A DNA stretch of 64,000 nucleotides from Liquidambar formosana (lineage: Eukaryota > Streptophyta > Magnoliopsida > Saxifragales > Altingiaceae), in the NCBI GenBank assembly GCA_039720395.1, contig CM077832.1, positions 31,617,316 to 31,681,315 of the forward strand. Direction: 5' to 3'. The first letter of the stretch is position 1. Each line of letters begins with the position of its first letter. Shown piece after piece: positions 34,801-48,183 of this stretch. Below the pieces are notes generated by a model that made no database searches, was not told the origin of the DNA, and saw only the letters and a program-made list of their open reading frames with translations. The position numbers were made by a program, and so were the translations under genes.

Positions 34801-37398
34801 TACCCCGATTTGTCAGAGAGAAGGTGGGTCATACATGGAATGCATGTCATAAATTTCATTTTGTTGGGTTTTCCTGCTCTTGATATGGCATTACATTATT
34901 TTATTTGTTGCAGGGGGTTCCAATGGAGTCACATCCTTCTAAGGTTGTTGGGAGCAGAGGTTCTAAGAATCGATATTTTGATTTTGACAGACTAGCAGAG
35001 GTCTGTTTCTTGTTATCTACCTAGTCACCTCTTCCCTGTTTCATGACATATGTTTCTGTGTTTTAAGGATTCAGTGACCATCTGAAGATTATGCCTGTAA
35101 TTATGTTCTCTTCATGTTATTGGAACAGGTTACAGAAATAGTTACTTCAAATCTTAACAAAATAATTGATGTTAATTACTACCCTGTTGAGACTGCAAAA
35201 AGGTCAAACTTTCGACATAGACCCATTGGTCTTGGAGTCCAGGGTCTTGCAGATACCTTCATTTTGCTAGGCATGGCATTTGATTCACCTGAGGTAAAGC
35301 TAATTTTCAACCAGGATACTTTACTGTAACTTTAAATGGACCACTTGAGTTTAATAATTGATCTGCTATAAATCGCAGGCCCAACAGCTGAACAAAGACA
35401 TATTTGAGACCATATACTATCATGCTCTGAAAGCTTCCTCTGAGTTAGCTGCAAAAGAAGGCCCCTATGAGACATATAATGGGAGTCCTGTGAGCAAGGT
35501 ATATAAATTCTGAAGGGATCTTCTCTTGCAGTGCATGGGAGCAGCTGGATTGCTTCTCTGTGAATGTCATATTATTTATTCATCTGTTGCAGATTATTAT
35601 TTATTCATTATAAAAATGTGGCAGCTGGTCTTTTACTGCTTCTGCTGTCCATTTAATGAATATTCAAATTGACACACATCAGACACCACCATGTATTTCT
35701 AGTTTTTAGCTTCTAAGATGGTCATTGTCTTGTGCAGGGAATTCTTCAACCGGACATGTGGGGGGTAACCCCTTCAAACCGGTGGGACTGGGATGCTCTT
35801 CGGCAAATGATATCAAAGAATGGAGTAAGAAATTCACTTCTTGTTGCACCTATGCCCACTGCTTCAACCAGCCAGATTCTTGGAAACAATGAGTGTTTTG
35901 AACCGTATACTTCCAATATCTATAGCCGCAGAGTTTTAAGGTTTGCTTCTTTTTTTTTGGTTGGTTGTGTAAAGGTTTGCTTTTGCCACCTATATTATTC
36001 AGTCTGTCCTATGACTGGCCCTTGATGCCTTCTAATTTTTTCTTTCATCTACTTATTTATTTATTTATTTTGATTAGAAATTTTATTTTGTTTCAGTGGT
36101 GAGTTTGTTGTGGTGAACAAACATCTTCTTCATGACTTGACTGAGATGGGTCTTTGGTCTCCTGCTCTTAAGAACAAGATAATTTATGAGAATGGCTCTG
36201 TTCTGAACATACCAGAAATTCCTGATGACCTGAAAGATGTTTATAAGTATGGATTTTTACCATTTCTTTGGTGCTCTTTTTTCATTTTTCTCCCATTGTG
36301 CTAAGACAAATTGCTGCAATCAGGACTGTTTGGGAGATCAAGCAAAAGACATTGGTTGATATGGCTGTTGATCGCGGATGCTACATAGACCAGAGTCAAA
36401 GCCTAAATATACACATGGACCAACCAAATTTTGGAAAACTTACTTCCTTGCATTTTTATGCATGGTCCAAGGTATTGATTTCTAATACCCTGCATAAGGC
36501 TTTGTTTGGATCTTGAAAGGAATGAGGAAAGGAATGGAAAATGCTGAAAATTGCTTAAGAATGGATTTCCTTTCTTCAACATGTTTTACCTTTTTATTCC
36601 CCTCATTCTTTCCAACATCCAAATGGAGGCTTTGTGGCTTGGTAGGATTTAGGATTGATTTGTTTGGTCTGTTGGAGGAGGGCTACATGATGGGGCATGA
36701 TATTATTGGATGGTCATGGGATGCATTTCATCTTCATGCTAATGGTTTTTAAAGATTATATTTCTTTAGATGGTGCAAAAATAACCATTGAAAAAAATCA
36801 AGAAAATCAATGTATTTATTCCATTACTAGCTAATGATGCCTTGTTATGATGTCAAAATGGTTGGAGGTTGTTCTAACTACCTAGGCAGCATACTTGTTG
36901 CTGTTGCTGTGAATAGATAAACCCAATTGTTGATGTTATGGGGTTGTGCATGAAAGGGTGATTGTTGCATATTGTCAAATAAATTCTGTCCTTGATGTTG
37001 ATGGTATTTGACATTTCTGAATCTCTGTTGTTGTAATTAATATTAGTGCCTTTGTGGTTTACATTATCATTTCTGATTCTTTTTTTTTTTCTTTTTTCTC
37101 TTTCCTGTTTCTGGATATAAAAGGGTCTGAAAACAGGGATGTATTATCTACGATCACGTGCTGCAGCTGATGCTATCAAGTTTACTGTTGATACTTCCAT
37201 TCTCAAAGTACTGACTAGCTTCTATTGCTATTGTTGTCATCATTTCAGTTAATATGTGTACTCCACTGATATAATAGCTGCCCTTTGTTGCTAATGCAGG
37301 AAAAGACAAAGACGGCAGATGATGATGTAGATAGCAAAATGGCACAGATGGTATGTTCTTTAGCAAACCGTGAAGAATGCATGGCCTGTGGAAGTTAG
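31801..37398 (+). CDS. RNR1: Ribonucleoside-diphosphate reductase large subunit, 17 exons, complete
   Basis: It reduces ribonucleoside diphosphates to deoxyribonucleotides with the small (R2) subunit, in the cytosol. Exons: 31801-32028, 32240-32301, 32414-32501, 33174-33437, 33584-33824, 33934-34010, 34223-34393, 34492-34584, 34674-34823, 34914-35000, 35129-35293, 35379-35498, 35738-35940, 36097-36246, 36324-36471, 37124-37207, 37300-37398. All introns are GT-AG; the sum is 2430 nt, 809 aa, close to the usual ~810-816. The N-terminus ([18 protein letters not shown]) is the ATP cone. Active-site residues are present: C218 in LSSCFL, C429 and E431 in [10 protein letters not shown]444 in [10 protein letters not shown], the tyrosine pair Y756-Y757 in [10 protein letters not shown], and the C-terminal redox pair C804/C807 in EECMACGS. 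No stop or frame break was found. The start is fixed by the conserved first residues. Confidence 0.97.
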
Positions 37399-38849
37399 AT
37401 AACTACAAGTTGTTTTGCTTTTTGTTGAGATCCTTCTGTGCATGCTGAAAGGGCACAGTGGCTTAAGCCCTCCAAGCAGGCCTTTTGTAATGATGGGGGG
37501 TTTGAAAAGGTGATGTTTCTAAAGGTTTTGGGGATGGCTTTGAAAGTTTGATAAAATATACGAATGTGAGTCCGAACAACTTTGATGTCTTTGTATAGCT
37601 TTAAAGTTAGTATTGGTTGTTCAGATATGTATTTATTTGTATTTGAACCGTGTTCATGGATTAGTGGATATTACCTTTGAAAAATAGAACTGGAATTTTC
37701 AGTGTCATTTATAGAGTTCAACAAGCATGATGGTCTATCATTGTTAAAATCATGGTCACATAGGCACGAGCCCATCATGCCCTATGTGTTTTTATGGACA
37801 CCAGTGCATGTTTATCATTATTTTGGAAATTATGGATAGTCATGAAAGCATGTTTCAGAATCTGATATTGTTACTCATCCCCAGACTTGCTTGGCATAAT
37901 TTATATGCAACAATGAGATTTACTCGATTTAAGTTAGGGAATCATTTCATGAGCAATAGCCATTCTTTTTTGTTTTGGTGCTTATACTTGTTCAGACTGT
38001 CAGCTCTCCCATATGTGGGTGAGAAATATATTTAAAATAACATCATCCATGAAATGAATGTTTTGGTCAATATTGAACCACTCATTGCCAGGGGGTTGGG
38101 GGTGGGGTTGGTTTTGTTTGGCGATTTCTTATTGACTTCTTTTGTCTTGAGTAGCAAAATGAAAGCATCCAACCTATAAGCAATATTTTACCATTTTTCA
38201 TTGCTTATGGTTCCATTGAGATGTTTTTATTTGTTTATTTATAATGTCATCTATGTGCGTGTGTAACCCTAGCTAGCTGTAGCAATATAACGAGGAAGGA
38301 TTCATGTAGCCGGCCAAGATGCCAGATATTTGAGTCAAGGCTATATATATATATATATATTTGCTCTTGTTCAGAGTAGACCCAAGATATATGCAGCTCC
38401 TGAGAAATTATGCCGGCATGAGTTGAAAGGGTCAGAAACATTAAAGATAAGCTGATATGATAAAATTATTAAGTCTCACGCTTAATTGCCATGATTTCTG
38501 ATAAACATTCATACTGCTGACCTTTTTGGCAATGCTTAATGTCCAAACAGAGAAATTATAGCACGGTTTAGGCGGAGTAGCATGTGCCATTGCCATCCAT
38601 TACGTGTTTGAATTGACTAATTGAAATCGATTTTCTTCTTGTCAAAATGATAATTTCGCGATCGATATAACAACTCAGACAACGCTACGCCTTCACAGTG
38701 GAAGGCCATGCAAGTTAATCAACTATGATGACCTTGATAAAAAATTTCAAAGGGAACGACATTTTGGAATGGTTGATTTCTTCTTCTGGCAGTGACCTTT
38801 AAATGTTTCATGCTTCAAACGTTTACATTAAATATCAACGGAACCCTTT

Positions 38850-38880
<31 letters not shown>

Positions 38881-38884
<4 letters not shown>

Positions 38885-39930
38885 AGTCAATCTTTATTAT
38901 TACAAGTTGCATATGATATTTGCTTTGCTTGTTTTCATGTTTTGCCATGTCTTTGTGGTTAGCTCTTTCTTGACTTAGTTGTCTTGAGAATAGACAAAAC
39001 TATCCGGCCTTTGATATTGTCTGCCCAGCAACGCAATTTTTGTAAACGATGAGAAAAATAGAATGTCGCAAAAAAAAAAAAAACAAAAGAAAAGAAAGAA
39101 TAAAAAAAAAGAGGAATGTCAACTATTAGTTTGGAAGGTCAATGATTTTTGGGATTTATGTTTCAAGAAATACACGAAAGATTTTAAGTTCGATTTTCCA
39201 CTCCTTAAGAGTCTAGGGCTAGCCATTCGTTGGAATTAGCCTGAGTATGCAGAGTGGACTATAGCCTTACTCATATTTGGGATTAAGTAGGAGTGGAAGT
39301 CTAAATATGCTATTAGAGAATGAATATATATATATATAAGTCAATCTTTATTATTACAAGTTGCTATATATATTTGAGTCAATCTTTATTATTACAAGTT
39401 GCATCTGATATTTGCTTTGGTTGTTTTCATGCCATGTCTTATATATAAGTCAATCTTTATTATTACAAGTTGCTATATATATTTGAGTCAATCTTTATTA
39501 TTAAAAGTTGCATCTGATATTTGCTTTGGTTGTTTTCATGCCATGTCTTTCTGGTTGGCTCTTTTTTGATTTAGTCGTCTTGGGAATAGACAAAACTATC
39601 CGGCCTTTGACATTGTTTGCCCGACAGCGCAATTTTTGTAAACGATGAGAAAAATAGAATGTCGCCAAAAAAAAAAAAGAAAAAAAAAAAAAAGAGAAAA
39701 GGAATGTCAATTATTAGTCAGGAAGGTTAATGATTTTTGGGACTTATGCTTCAAGAAATACATGAAAAATTTTAAGTTCGATTTTCCACTATTTGGAAGT
39801 TTAGGGTTAGCCATTCATTGGAATTAGCATGAGTAGTAATTGATGTGGAGTAGATTATATCCTTACTCATATTCGGGATTAAGTAGGAGTGAAAGTTTAA
39901 ATATGCTATTAGATAGAGAAAGAAAAAGTA
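38881..39930 (+). repeat. Direct duplication of ~450 bp with short flanking repeats
   Basis: The stretch starting 'gagtcaatctttattattac' at about 38884, with 'actatccggcctttgatatt' and 'gtaaacgatgagaaaaatag', recurs from about 39484 to 39930 with small changes. Further short copies of its first ~30 bp start near 39339, 39376 and 39447. Noncoding. The related sequence at 51190-51400 shows the ancestral segment predates the ERF duplication. Confidence 0.75.
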
Positions 39931-39989
39931 TTGGATCCCTCTCCCTCCACAGTAGGTGGAGAGGATTGGCTCAATTAAGTCGATATTTT

Positions 39990-40022
<33 letters not shown>

Positions 40023-41268
40023 CTAAAGATCCACTTGGACCATTTGCATCAGGAAAGTCAAACTTTCAAAAGGCTACTTCTGTTGGGATGCAAAAAAGGT
40101 GGGTTCTATTCCAACGTCAAGGTGTGAGGGTTCTTAAATTCCTTTTACCAGAAAAACTTACTTTTTGTCCAGAGACTTTCATTATCCTTCATCATTACTT
40201 ACCTCACGCACATCTTAAGTCGTCTTTGAATCCTTTTCATGCTTCTTTGGCTATTTGACCTTTGAAATTTCCACTTTGATTTCCCTTCAGAAACATTTTA
40301 TTAAATTACTATTTTGTCAAAGGAAAATACTCTATTTGTCCCTGGTTCCAAGTGTTTTCTTCCTAATTATGGTTATAACGGTGATTATCCTAATAATTAA
40401 TAACCATTGTGGTTGACATTTTTCTAAATACTAGTGGAGGGGTTTATACATCACATGTCTGTTAAATTAGAAAATATCAACATAATAAAATTTAAATTAT
40501 TGTAAGAGCATGTGATCTTTACATTCTCAGTCAAGATCTTCTCCAATGCTTTAGACATTTGAATTCAAATTCGGGGTATTGTGAGAAAGGTATGTTTTAA
40601 TAGGTTTTTTTTTTGTTATTAATATTAAATCACTAGAGTTTGCAAGTAGACTAAAGAAAAAGAACAAGCCCATTCAAACCAAAAAGTATTCGAGACTAAC
40701 CGACAGCGAGGGATTTGAAGCTCCTAGTTAGGTTGCCAACTTAGTTGGAATATTAGGCCGATTTATGATGCTTGACATCTTTTCTTTTCTTGCAAAAAAA
40801 AAAAAAAAAAAAAGAAGGAAATTTTTTCCCATTTCTTAAAACCTTTTAGTGAGTGCATATCTCAATATTTTAGCATCATTTAGATAAAATAGTTATTTTT
40901 AATTCTGTTTTACATTGCTCTGCATGTAAACTACTTTCCCATATCATATTTCCTATGTTGTAACGATCACGTTTACATTTTTGTTCAAGATTGGCTCCTC
41001 TTCTTAAGCTTGTTACATGGACACCAAGAAGGATAGGAACTTGCGACCATGTGATGAGTTACACTAAAAAGGCATAAATTATATTAAAAGGTCATCTAAA
41101 TTTGATTATATTATGGAGTAGTTATCTAATTTTATTAAAATTTTTCATCTTGAAGAATATTTTGAACAAGACAAGAAGTCAGACAAACCTGTTCAAACAT
41201 CAATTAACTGTTCAAAAATAATCTAAATGTGAAAGGATTATTCATTTTCTTTAACTTGAAAATGTTGT

Positions 41269-41277
41269 GTACATACA

Positions 41278-41362
<85 letters not shown>
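41269..41362. repeat. (ACAT)n/(AT)n compound microsatellite
   Basis: Tetranucleotide ACAT copies run from 41269 and pass into a long AT run ending near 41362. Confidence 0.9.
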
Positions 41363-41365
<3 letters not shown>

Positions 41366-42500
41366 GTTACCCAGTTTCCGACTGCATTCTCATGAGCTCT
41401 CTTTTTTTCCTGTTAAGACCTAGAAATTTTTTCCTGTTGCATTCTCATGAGCTCTCCCTTTTTCCTGTTAAGACCAAGAAATTTTAAACTTTCAATCGGC
41501 GCGTGTTCTATTCTCAACAAGTTTGGCAGTAAAATTTATAAGGCGAGAGTCTTATGTGATCCCCATTCAAAATTGACAAATGATTTATGATCAGTAGTGC
41601 TAATTGAGGTAGCTGGGTTAATTTTCTAAGAATAATTTAGTGTTCAAAGTGAATTAAGCTGTTTAAGAATAATGATTCTCGCACGCATAGGTGTAATTTA
41701 AACTTTTCCTCAATTTGCTTTGCTTGTTTATTTTCTTTAGATGGGGTGGGGGAACGGATTTGAAATTGTAGCAAAAAATATGAGCACTCTAGATTAATCT
41801 TAAAGGAAGTTCACAAGCACGTTGAGTTTGCTCTATTCATATTTAATAATGTAATATGAGAAGATTTAATTTAATGAGTTTTTATTTTTATTTTTACTAT
41901 TTGAGTTTTAAGCCTTGTAATCTTGTTAGGAAGGAACTAGCTCAAACTTTGTGTTTGGTAGGAGGCAAAGGGAGGAAGGAGGGGAGAGGATTCAGACCTT
42001 CAAATCACAATTTTTTCTCATCCCCCAATTTGGGGAGAATGAGGGAAGAGAGAGGCAAGGCTTGTTAAATCATCTTATTACCCTCACCTTTTTTTAATTT
42101 TTTGAATATGTGAGGATAAAATAGTAAAATATATACTTTTTTATATTCATCCATTTATCCTTCCAAATACATAAGAAAAAAGGAGGAAAGAAGACAATTA
42201 CCTTTCCATATATTCATCCTGCCAAACGCATAAGAAAAGAAAGATGGTCCCTCTTGCTGATCTATTTCTTCTTCTTTTCATTCCTCCTACCAAACATATC
42301 ATTAAACTCAATAGAGGATAATGCATGTTGCCAAAAAAAACTTATACCAATTAAGTCATCATGCTGAAGAAGTATAGTAATTACATTACGTGGCCATCAA
42401 AGTTTAGGTAATTAAAGAGAATATAGGCATCAAAATGCGGGTTAAAATTTAATCAAATTTTAATGCTTATGCCCGATATAGCACATATACCCTTCAGCTA

Positions 42501-42822
42501 CCCCCTCTGTCCCATTAAAATAGGCCATTTTTGTTATTTTTTTTGTTCCAAAATGTTTGTCTATTTTGAAAAGTCAAATGGCTCCTGTGTTGAAAAACCA
42601 CGTACTCTGTTGATTGTTTTTATCTTCTTTGTAATTTTTTAAAGTTTTCAACATTACCTTTTGTTTTTTTTAATAATTATTTTTAACACAAAATCCAATA
42701 CAAAAAGATTAAGAGTATTTTTAAAAACTTAGAATTTAATTAATGACAAATCAATGTAATAATACCGCTTTTTAAATTCTGTGTTTTTTCAAACTTTTCC
42801 TATGTTAATGGAATGGAAAGAA
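42501..42822. mobile_element. Stowaway-like MITE
   Basis: The left end 'ccccctctgtcccattaaaa' and the inverse of the right end 'ttctttccattccattaa' are related terminal repeats of the CTCCCTCCGTCCC type. TA dinucleotides flank both sides (42499-42500 and 42823-42824). Noncoding, about 320 bp, upstream of the first ERF gene. Confidence 0.6.
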
Positions 42823-43425
42823 TATATTTTTCTTAACACGACGCAATGGGCGGTGGTGGTTTGTCAATGCAGCCAGCGGTCTAAGTAAGTAAAACTGCGG
42901 CCCAATGCCGTTTTCCCACATCTGTCGGCGCCTCTCAGACACCCAATTGCTAAAGCTAGCTTCTCCCTTAACCTTTATCAACACCGACTTAATTGCCACA
43001 AACCTCGAAAGAGTCCCCGTTGCTTCCTCACCAGATGCCGTCCATATGTAACTATATATTCGTTCACACCAAAGGGCTATTAATGGTTCATGCTTTGTTG
43101 CCACTTGCCAATATATCCACCACCGTACCTTCACCACTTCGAGAAACCTCACAATAAAAGAAGAAACCCAAAACATTTTGTCAGCCCGTACACACCTCTT
43201 TTACGTTACTTCACTTCACATAGAAGCTCGAGCGGCCGAGACAGACACCCTTTATTTGGCGGCGGTTTTTTTATTATATATCTTTCACACCCTTCGTTGA
43301 AAAGGAGCTTGTCGATCAATGTGCCGGTTTGGTTATATATATATATAAGTTGCCAGAAACAAGTTGGGAATTGAAGGCTGAAATTACTCATCGAGTCTTT
43401 TGGCTACAACGTTTTTTGGGTTTAC

Positions 43426-45698
43426 ATGTGTATGTTCAAGGTGGCTAATCAAAGAGACTCCGGCGGATATGTTAGATTTCCGAGCAGCGGCGGCGACAGA
43501 GACTACACTGATGAGGGAATTTCGCAAGGACTAATAGAATCGCGACGGCAAGAGACGGGGGAAGGCGGGAGTGTAATGTTTTCGGGGTATAGCAGTGAGA
43601 GAGAGATGTCGGCTATGGTGTTGGCTCTGACCCATGTGGTGTCTGGAGAGGCATCTCAAGAGTTGGTTAATGTTCATCAGCCTAATATGAATGAAATAGA
43701 TGGTTCTGTTGTATCAAACGTAGCTTCTGATTCTGGGAGTGGAGCATCAAATATTATAGGTGATTCTCATTCATGGGGACTTGGCCACAAGAGGGGACGT
43801 GCAGACGACAATGGTGGAGAGTTCTCTGATTTAATTGCGAGGGTTCGTAGAGCACTTGGTGACTCTGAACATGTTGGGTCCTCTTCTGGTGTGGGAGGTA
43901 AGCTTCAAAACAAATCTCTCTCTCTCGCTCATAAGACACAAATTTTCTATATTGCTCGCAATAGCTCTATTTTTTTCTCCCAAAACTCACTTATCCAATT
44001 TATAAGTTAATTTGGTCAACTAAATAAAAATTTCTCTTAAAGAATAATGGTCCATAATGAGTTGGGAATTATGAGTAATTTGTTGAAAAAAAGAAGTAAT
44101 GCAATTTAACTCAATAAGGAAGATGTGCTGAATAATAAGATAATTTCAATTCAATTAATTTGGATTTTTTTTATTTATAATATTTGAATTATTTGAAAAT
44201 AATTTAAGAATTTCTTATAATGTATTCTCAGTAGAATACATTCAGGTTTTACTCGTTAAATAAAAATCCGGAATAAATTCAAGAGATTCAAGAATTTTGT
44301 TACCACTCAAATGTTTTTTAATTGAAGCAATTTGATTCTCAACAATTAACATGGCCACTTTTTAAATTTCTCTAAAAACATTTGTAACCCTGCATGCTAA
44401 GTATTTTTTTTATTTATATAGGACGGTTAACTCGTAAGACTCGGGGGAGGACCCAAAACATGCAGATTACGGCTAATGTTAGTACCTAGTATATATCTTA
44501 GCATCCAAGGCATCGTAGGATGTCAACAGCTCATTTATATCTTAGTAGTTAGCAGGCTATGTTATACCGGCCGGCCACTAGAATATTCAAACAGCTCATT
44601 TGTATCTCCAGCTAACTCTCTATTTTAGGGTCATCCAGAGCGTTTCTTCATACATGTAATATTGGGAAATACTATGTTACCTTGGAGGTTCTGTACCTAA
44701 ATGGTACGTTAGTCAAGTGGTCACTTTCTGGTAATAACCTTAGGTGATATTTACATTTTAGGGTATGTGGTCAAATGTTCCATAAAATATGACTTAAGGT
44801 TATTGCAAAATGTAGGCCAATTCTATAATACCTTAGTAAAAAATTGAGTACCATATATCTTGCATTAACTATAGGAGTAGCTGGTGAAATCAGTACTCAA
44901 GCTAAATGATTTTCACCCATGCTTTGTTATCTACAGTAACAGAAGATTCAAGCATAAGCGCCAACAACACAGCAGGCCAACAAACTGCATTTGCTTCCCA
45001 CATATGATATCAACATGAATGGTGCCTATGCAGAAGAACCAAGGAGAAAATACAGGGGAGTGAGACAAAGGCCATGGGGCAAATGGGCAGCTGAAATTAG
45101 AGATCCTGTTAAAGCTGCTCGAGTTTGGTTAGGCACATTTGACACTGCCGAAGCAGCTGCCAGAGCCTACGACGAAGCCGCCCTCCGTTTCCGAGGCAAC
45201 AAGGCTAAACTCAACTTCCCCGAAAATGTCACCCTCCGGCCATCTCCCTTTGGTTCTCTGGCGACCCAGCTGACCATTTCCGATTCTCCCGCTACCCTTT
45301 TGTCCATTCCTACTACTTCTGAGCCCATTGTTCATTCTCAAGCTCTGCAGCATATGCAAATCTCTGAGGTTTCAAGAGATTATATGAACTATTCTCAAAG
45401 GCTTCCCGGTACTGCTGGTATTCAAAGACAGCCCATGAGTCTATTAGACCAAATGCTCTCGTTACCTTCAATGGCTTCACCTTTTCAATATTCTTCATCA
45501 TCCTCTTCTTCACTTGCAGCCACCTCTGTTTCTTCATCTTCACCACCACCACCACCACTACCACCACCACCTTCCTTTCCTCATTTTTTTCATGCTTCGC
45601 CGCCGCAAGTTCACCACAGGCGGGGCAGCGGTCAGAGTAACCGAGCAGATTTTCCGGGGCCAATGTGGTCAGATTCCGGTCATTATCCTTCTGGATAA
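43426..45698 (+). pseudogene. ABR1: ABR1-like group X AP2/ERF gene, upstream copy, with a 1-nt frameshift
   Basis: Exon 1 (43426-43897) begins MCMFKVANQRDS, like the MCVLKVANQ start of ABR1/ERF111, and includes [18 protein letters not shown]. Donor GAG|GTAAGC at 43898. The matching acceptor TCTACAG ends at 44936. Exon 2 to 45698 encodes an intact AP2 domain with [39 protein letters not shown] and [12 protein letters not shown], then Ser- and Pro-rich tracts. Joined at these sites the frame hits TGA (45006-45008) just before the AP2 domain. Compared with the intact copy, 'gcttccc' (44993-44999) has one extra base against 'actccc'. An alternative acceptor (ATAAG ending 44958) would restore the frame, and the in-frame ATG at 45016 could start an AP2-only protein. 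So it may be a pseudogene, an altered gene or a sequence error. A TATA-like run lies near 43333-43348. Confidence 0.8.
43898..44936 (+). other. Intron of the upstream ERF gene
   Basis: This GT-AG intron of 1039 nt splits the conserved position between the N-terminal region and the AP2 exon, as in the paralogue (59871-60708). It is AT-rich with no recognised insertion. Confidence 0.75.
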
Positions 45699-47344
45699 AT
45701 GACATTATTCTTTTTGGTTTCTTTTGGGTTTTTCTTTTTTTTTTTTTTTTTTTTTGGGGGTGGGGGAGGCCGGGAGGGGGTGTTTTGTAGTTGTTACTAG
45801 CCTAAGTTTGTTTTGGCTTTGGCCAATAAATAAATAAATAAAAAAAGACTACCTTCAAAACCAGTTAGGAGGTACTCATTTTGCTTCAAATTTCAAAGTC
45901 CAAAAACGGACTAAAGTCAGCACTGCTACGCCGACTGTCCATTAATATCTCTCAATTGTTGGGCTCATAGATGACTATGTTTGTCAGAAAGTAAACTTTT
46001 TGACCAAATCTATCAGTTTGCATAAAGTACATATTTTGGTGATTAAACCTGCTGAGAAGGACGCATAAAGAATGATGTTATTGTTGAGGAAGTGTACAAC
46101 ACATTACAAGATATATAGTAAATGGATAAGTTTTTATATTTTATTTTATACTTTCAAAAGTTAACAAAAAATAAAAATACAAAAAATTTCATTTATTTAC
46201 TTTTAAATGTAAAAAGGGAAAAGTAGAAGCTTATCGAAATGAACCATAATTTTTTTTAAAATTTTTTGCTTTATATCAAGCATGATCAATTTTAATCTGG
46301 CATGATTTTTTCTCTAACAATTTTTAGTAAAATGAAAGATCACAGGTCAACTGTGTTTGTCACAAGGATAACCGCCTATATTGAATGAAAGATGGCGTGG
46401 TTGGTGACTAAATGTGATTGCAGAGGGACCAAAAAAATAAAAAAAAAAAAAAAAATCACAACTATACTTTGGATTTGGAGAAGAACTTGGGTGAGATCGT
46501 CTCACCACCATAACTGTAAGTGGTTGGTCTCACAGAAACGGTGGTGAGATGGTTTCACCTACATTTTTCTCTTGAAGTAATTGCCAGTGCAATTATGCAC
46601 ATGTTTATCTCTATTTGCGACACATGGCCATCCCTAATTGGCTTATTTTTTACCATGTGCCAAATAAATAGCAAATCTGCTCCGCTTCCTCATAACCCTC
46701 AATCTGAGTGGGTTTCCCTACTATTTTGGTTCAGATGCGCCATATCGCTTCACGCCAATGGCTTGTTTTGCAAAGCTTTTGTCTTATTAGAAGAACACAT
46801 GACCACTTCTCATTGTCCTGATATTTTTGTGAACAGAATCTTAGCATTATTTTATTTAATGGTTTGTTGTTCCGGCTTTGGTTTCTTTGTGAACATCAAG
46901 TCATCAAAGCAGTTGGAATACTCGAATTTACAATGTAAATCACGTTCTTAAAATATAATGTTGAATGAGAAACATGTTTAGTTAACGTGCCTTTTCTTTT
47001 ATTATTTTTATTTTATTTTAGAAAGACGATGTATATATTAATAAGATAAAAATATACAAATTAGTCTCGGCTTTGACACAAGCATATTTAGTGTTGTGTC
47101 AAAATTAAAGTGGCTTAAAACATAGTCTATTTTCATGACTTGGGAAAAAAGCTTGGGGTTTGGCACCACATATTTTAGCATTTGATGGAAAGGTTATAGA
47201 GACTGAGTGGGGGGCAGTCGCTGTCAGATATTTCAAAAATAACATCATTTTTGAAACGAATGTTGAGGTCAATATTGAGCTACTCCTTGCTAACGTGCTG
47301 TTTGGAGATTTCTTTTTCATCGCTTTTTGAATTGAATATAGCAG
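45699..47344. other. Spacer between the first ERF gene and the LINE tail
   Basis: A T-run at 45738-45756 follows the stop codon closely. A short block at 45910-45940 (gtcagcactgctacgcc) recurs downstream of the second ERF gene at about 62088. The plus-strand open frame at 46520-46951 shows no recognisable domain. Nothing else identified. Confidence 0.5.
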
Positions 47345-47890
47345 AATTTTTTTTTTTTTTTTGGTAGATAAGAACATGCCAACACTAACATAGACTGGAT
47401 CTATTGATAGCATCTTCCCAAAGAATACCTAAAATTTCTCTTGGAAAATTAGAATCCCAAATTGATTACCATTAATTGTGTGACCTAAATTAGTTAGGAA
47501 ATCAGCAGTTTGATTTCTTTCTCTATAAACATGATTTATTCTAACTTCCATATTACACTCTAAAATAATCTTCATACAATCATTTAAAATATTATAAATC
47601 TTCCAAGGACAACTTTGTGACTTACTAATACTATTAATGACAATACTAGCATCTCTTTCTAAATAAATTTTTTTAATTCATTTTCTTTGTACAAGAAGAT
47701 CATTCCGAAGTGCAATCGCTTCCATTTTAAGCACTGATGTATCAGCATCAAACCAAACAGATTGTATCTCTAATAATAGAACCAGTTGCTCTTTTTTTAT
47801 TTTTAACTGAACCATCAAAGTTCAATTTAAACCACCCTTAATTGAAGGAATCCAACGAATAAATCTTGTACTTTTCTCTTTTTTTCTTTT
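47345..47890 (-). mobile_element. LINE 3' end with RNase H domain, degenerate
   Basis: The minus strand from about 47840 downward reads FKLNFDGS, then KMEAIALRNDLL, LERDASIVINSI and RINHVYRERNQTADFLTNLG. This is the RVT_3-type RNase H fold with acidic residues of D, E and D type, as at the end of plant LINE ORF2. The poly-A tail is the T-run at 47346-47362. Stops break the frame. A second, more diverged copy lies at 52195-52850 in the same orientation. Confidence 0.75.
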
Positions 47891-48091
47891 GCATCTTATT
47901 GATAAAGCTAGTAGATTGAAGGTTAGTATTATCAAGGCTCTCTTTTCTCAATTAGATCCGATCTAATAATGTATGGCTTAAAATTCTAAAAGATTTCGAT
48001 CATACATTAAAGCCAAAATGCCATAGTATTTATCTTTATATGTAAGTCTATGAGCCAACATTTGCCTACAAAAAGAACGATCAAACTTGAT

Positions 48092-48183
48092 ATTCTGACC
48101 CAAAATTGAAAAAGAAAAAAGAAAAAAGAAAAAACCAATTCTGACCCAAAATTGAAAAAGAAAAAAGAAAAAAGAAAAAACCA
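48092..48183. repeat. 46-bp tandem duplication
   Basis: 'attctgacccaaaattgaaa' starts at 48092 and again at 48138, each followed by the same aaaagaaaaaag-type run. Confidence 0.9.

Larger units (their letters stand above)
37399..42498. other. Intergenic region, first unit of a segmental duplication
   Basis: No gene is recognised between the RNR1 stop and the first ERF promoter. Segments 37980-38160, 38500-38770, 38960-39060, 40020-40320 and 40430-40520 have diverged counterparts in 47210-53870. AT runs lie at 38342-38360 and 38853-38881. An A-run occupies 39991-40020. The remaining open frames are short and without domains. Confidence 0.6.

Noticed and set aside
34405..34995. 196-codon plus-strand frame within RNR1
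   Set aside because: It runs through two RNR1 introns in a different frame. The spliced RNR1 reading explains all conserved residues.
46520..46951. 143-codon plus-strand open frame between the ERF genes
   Set aside because: No recognisable domain, AT-rich unbiased codon use, no splice or promoter context and no counterpart in the other duplication unit.
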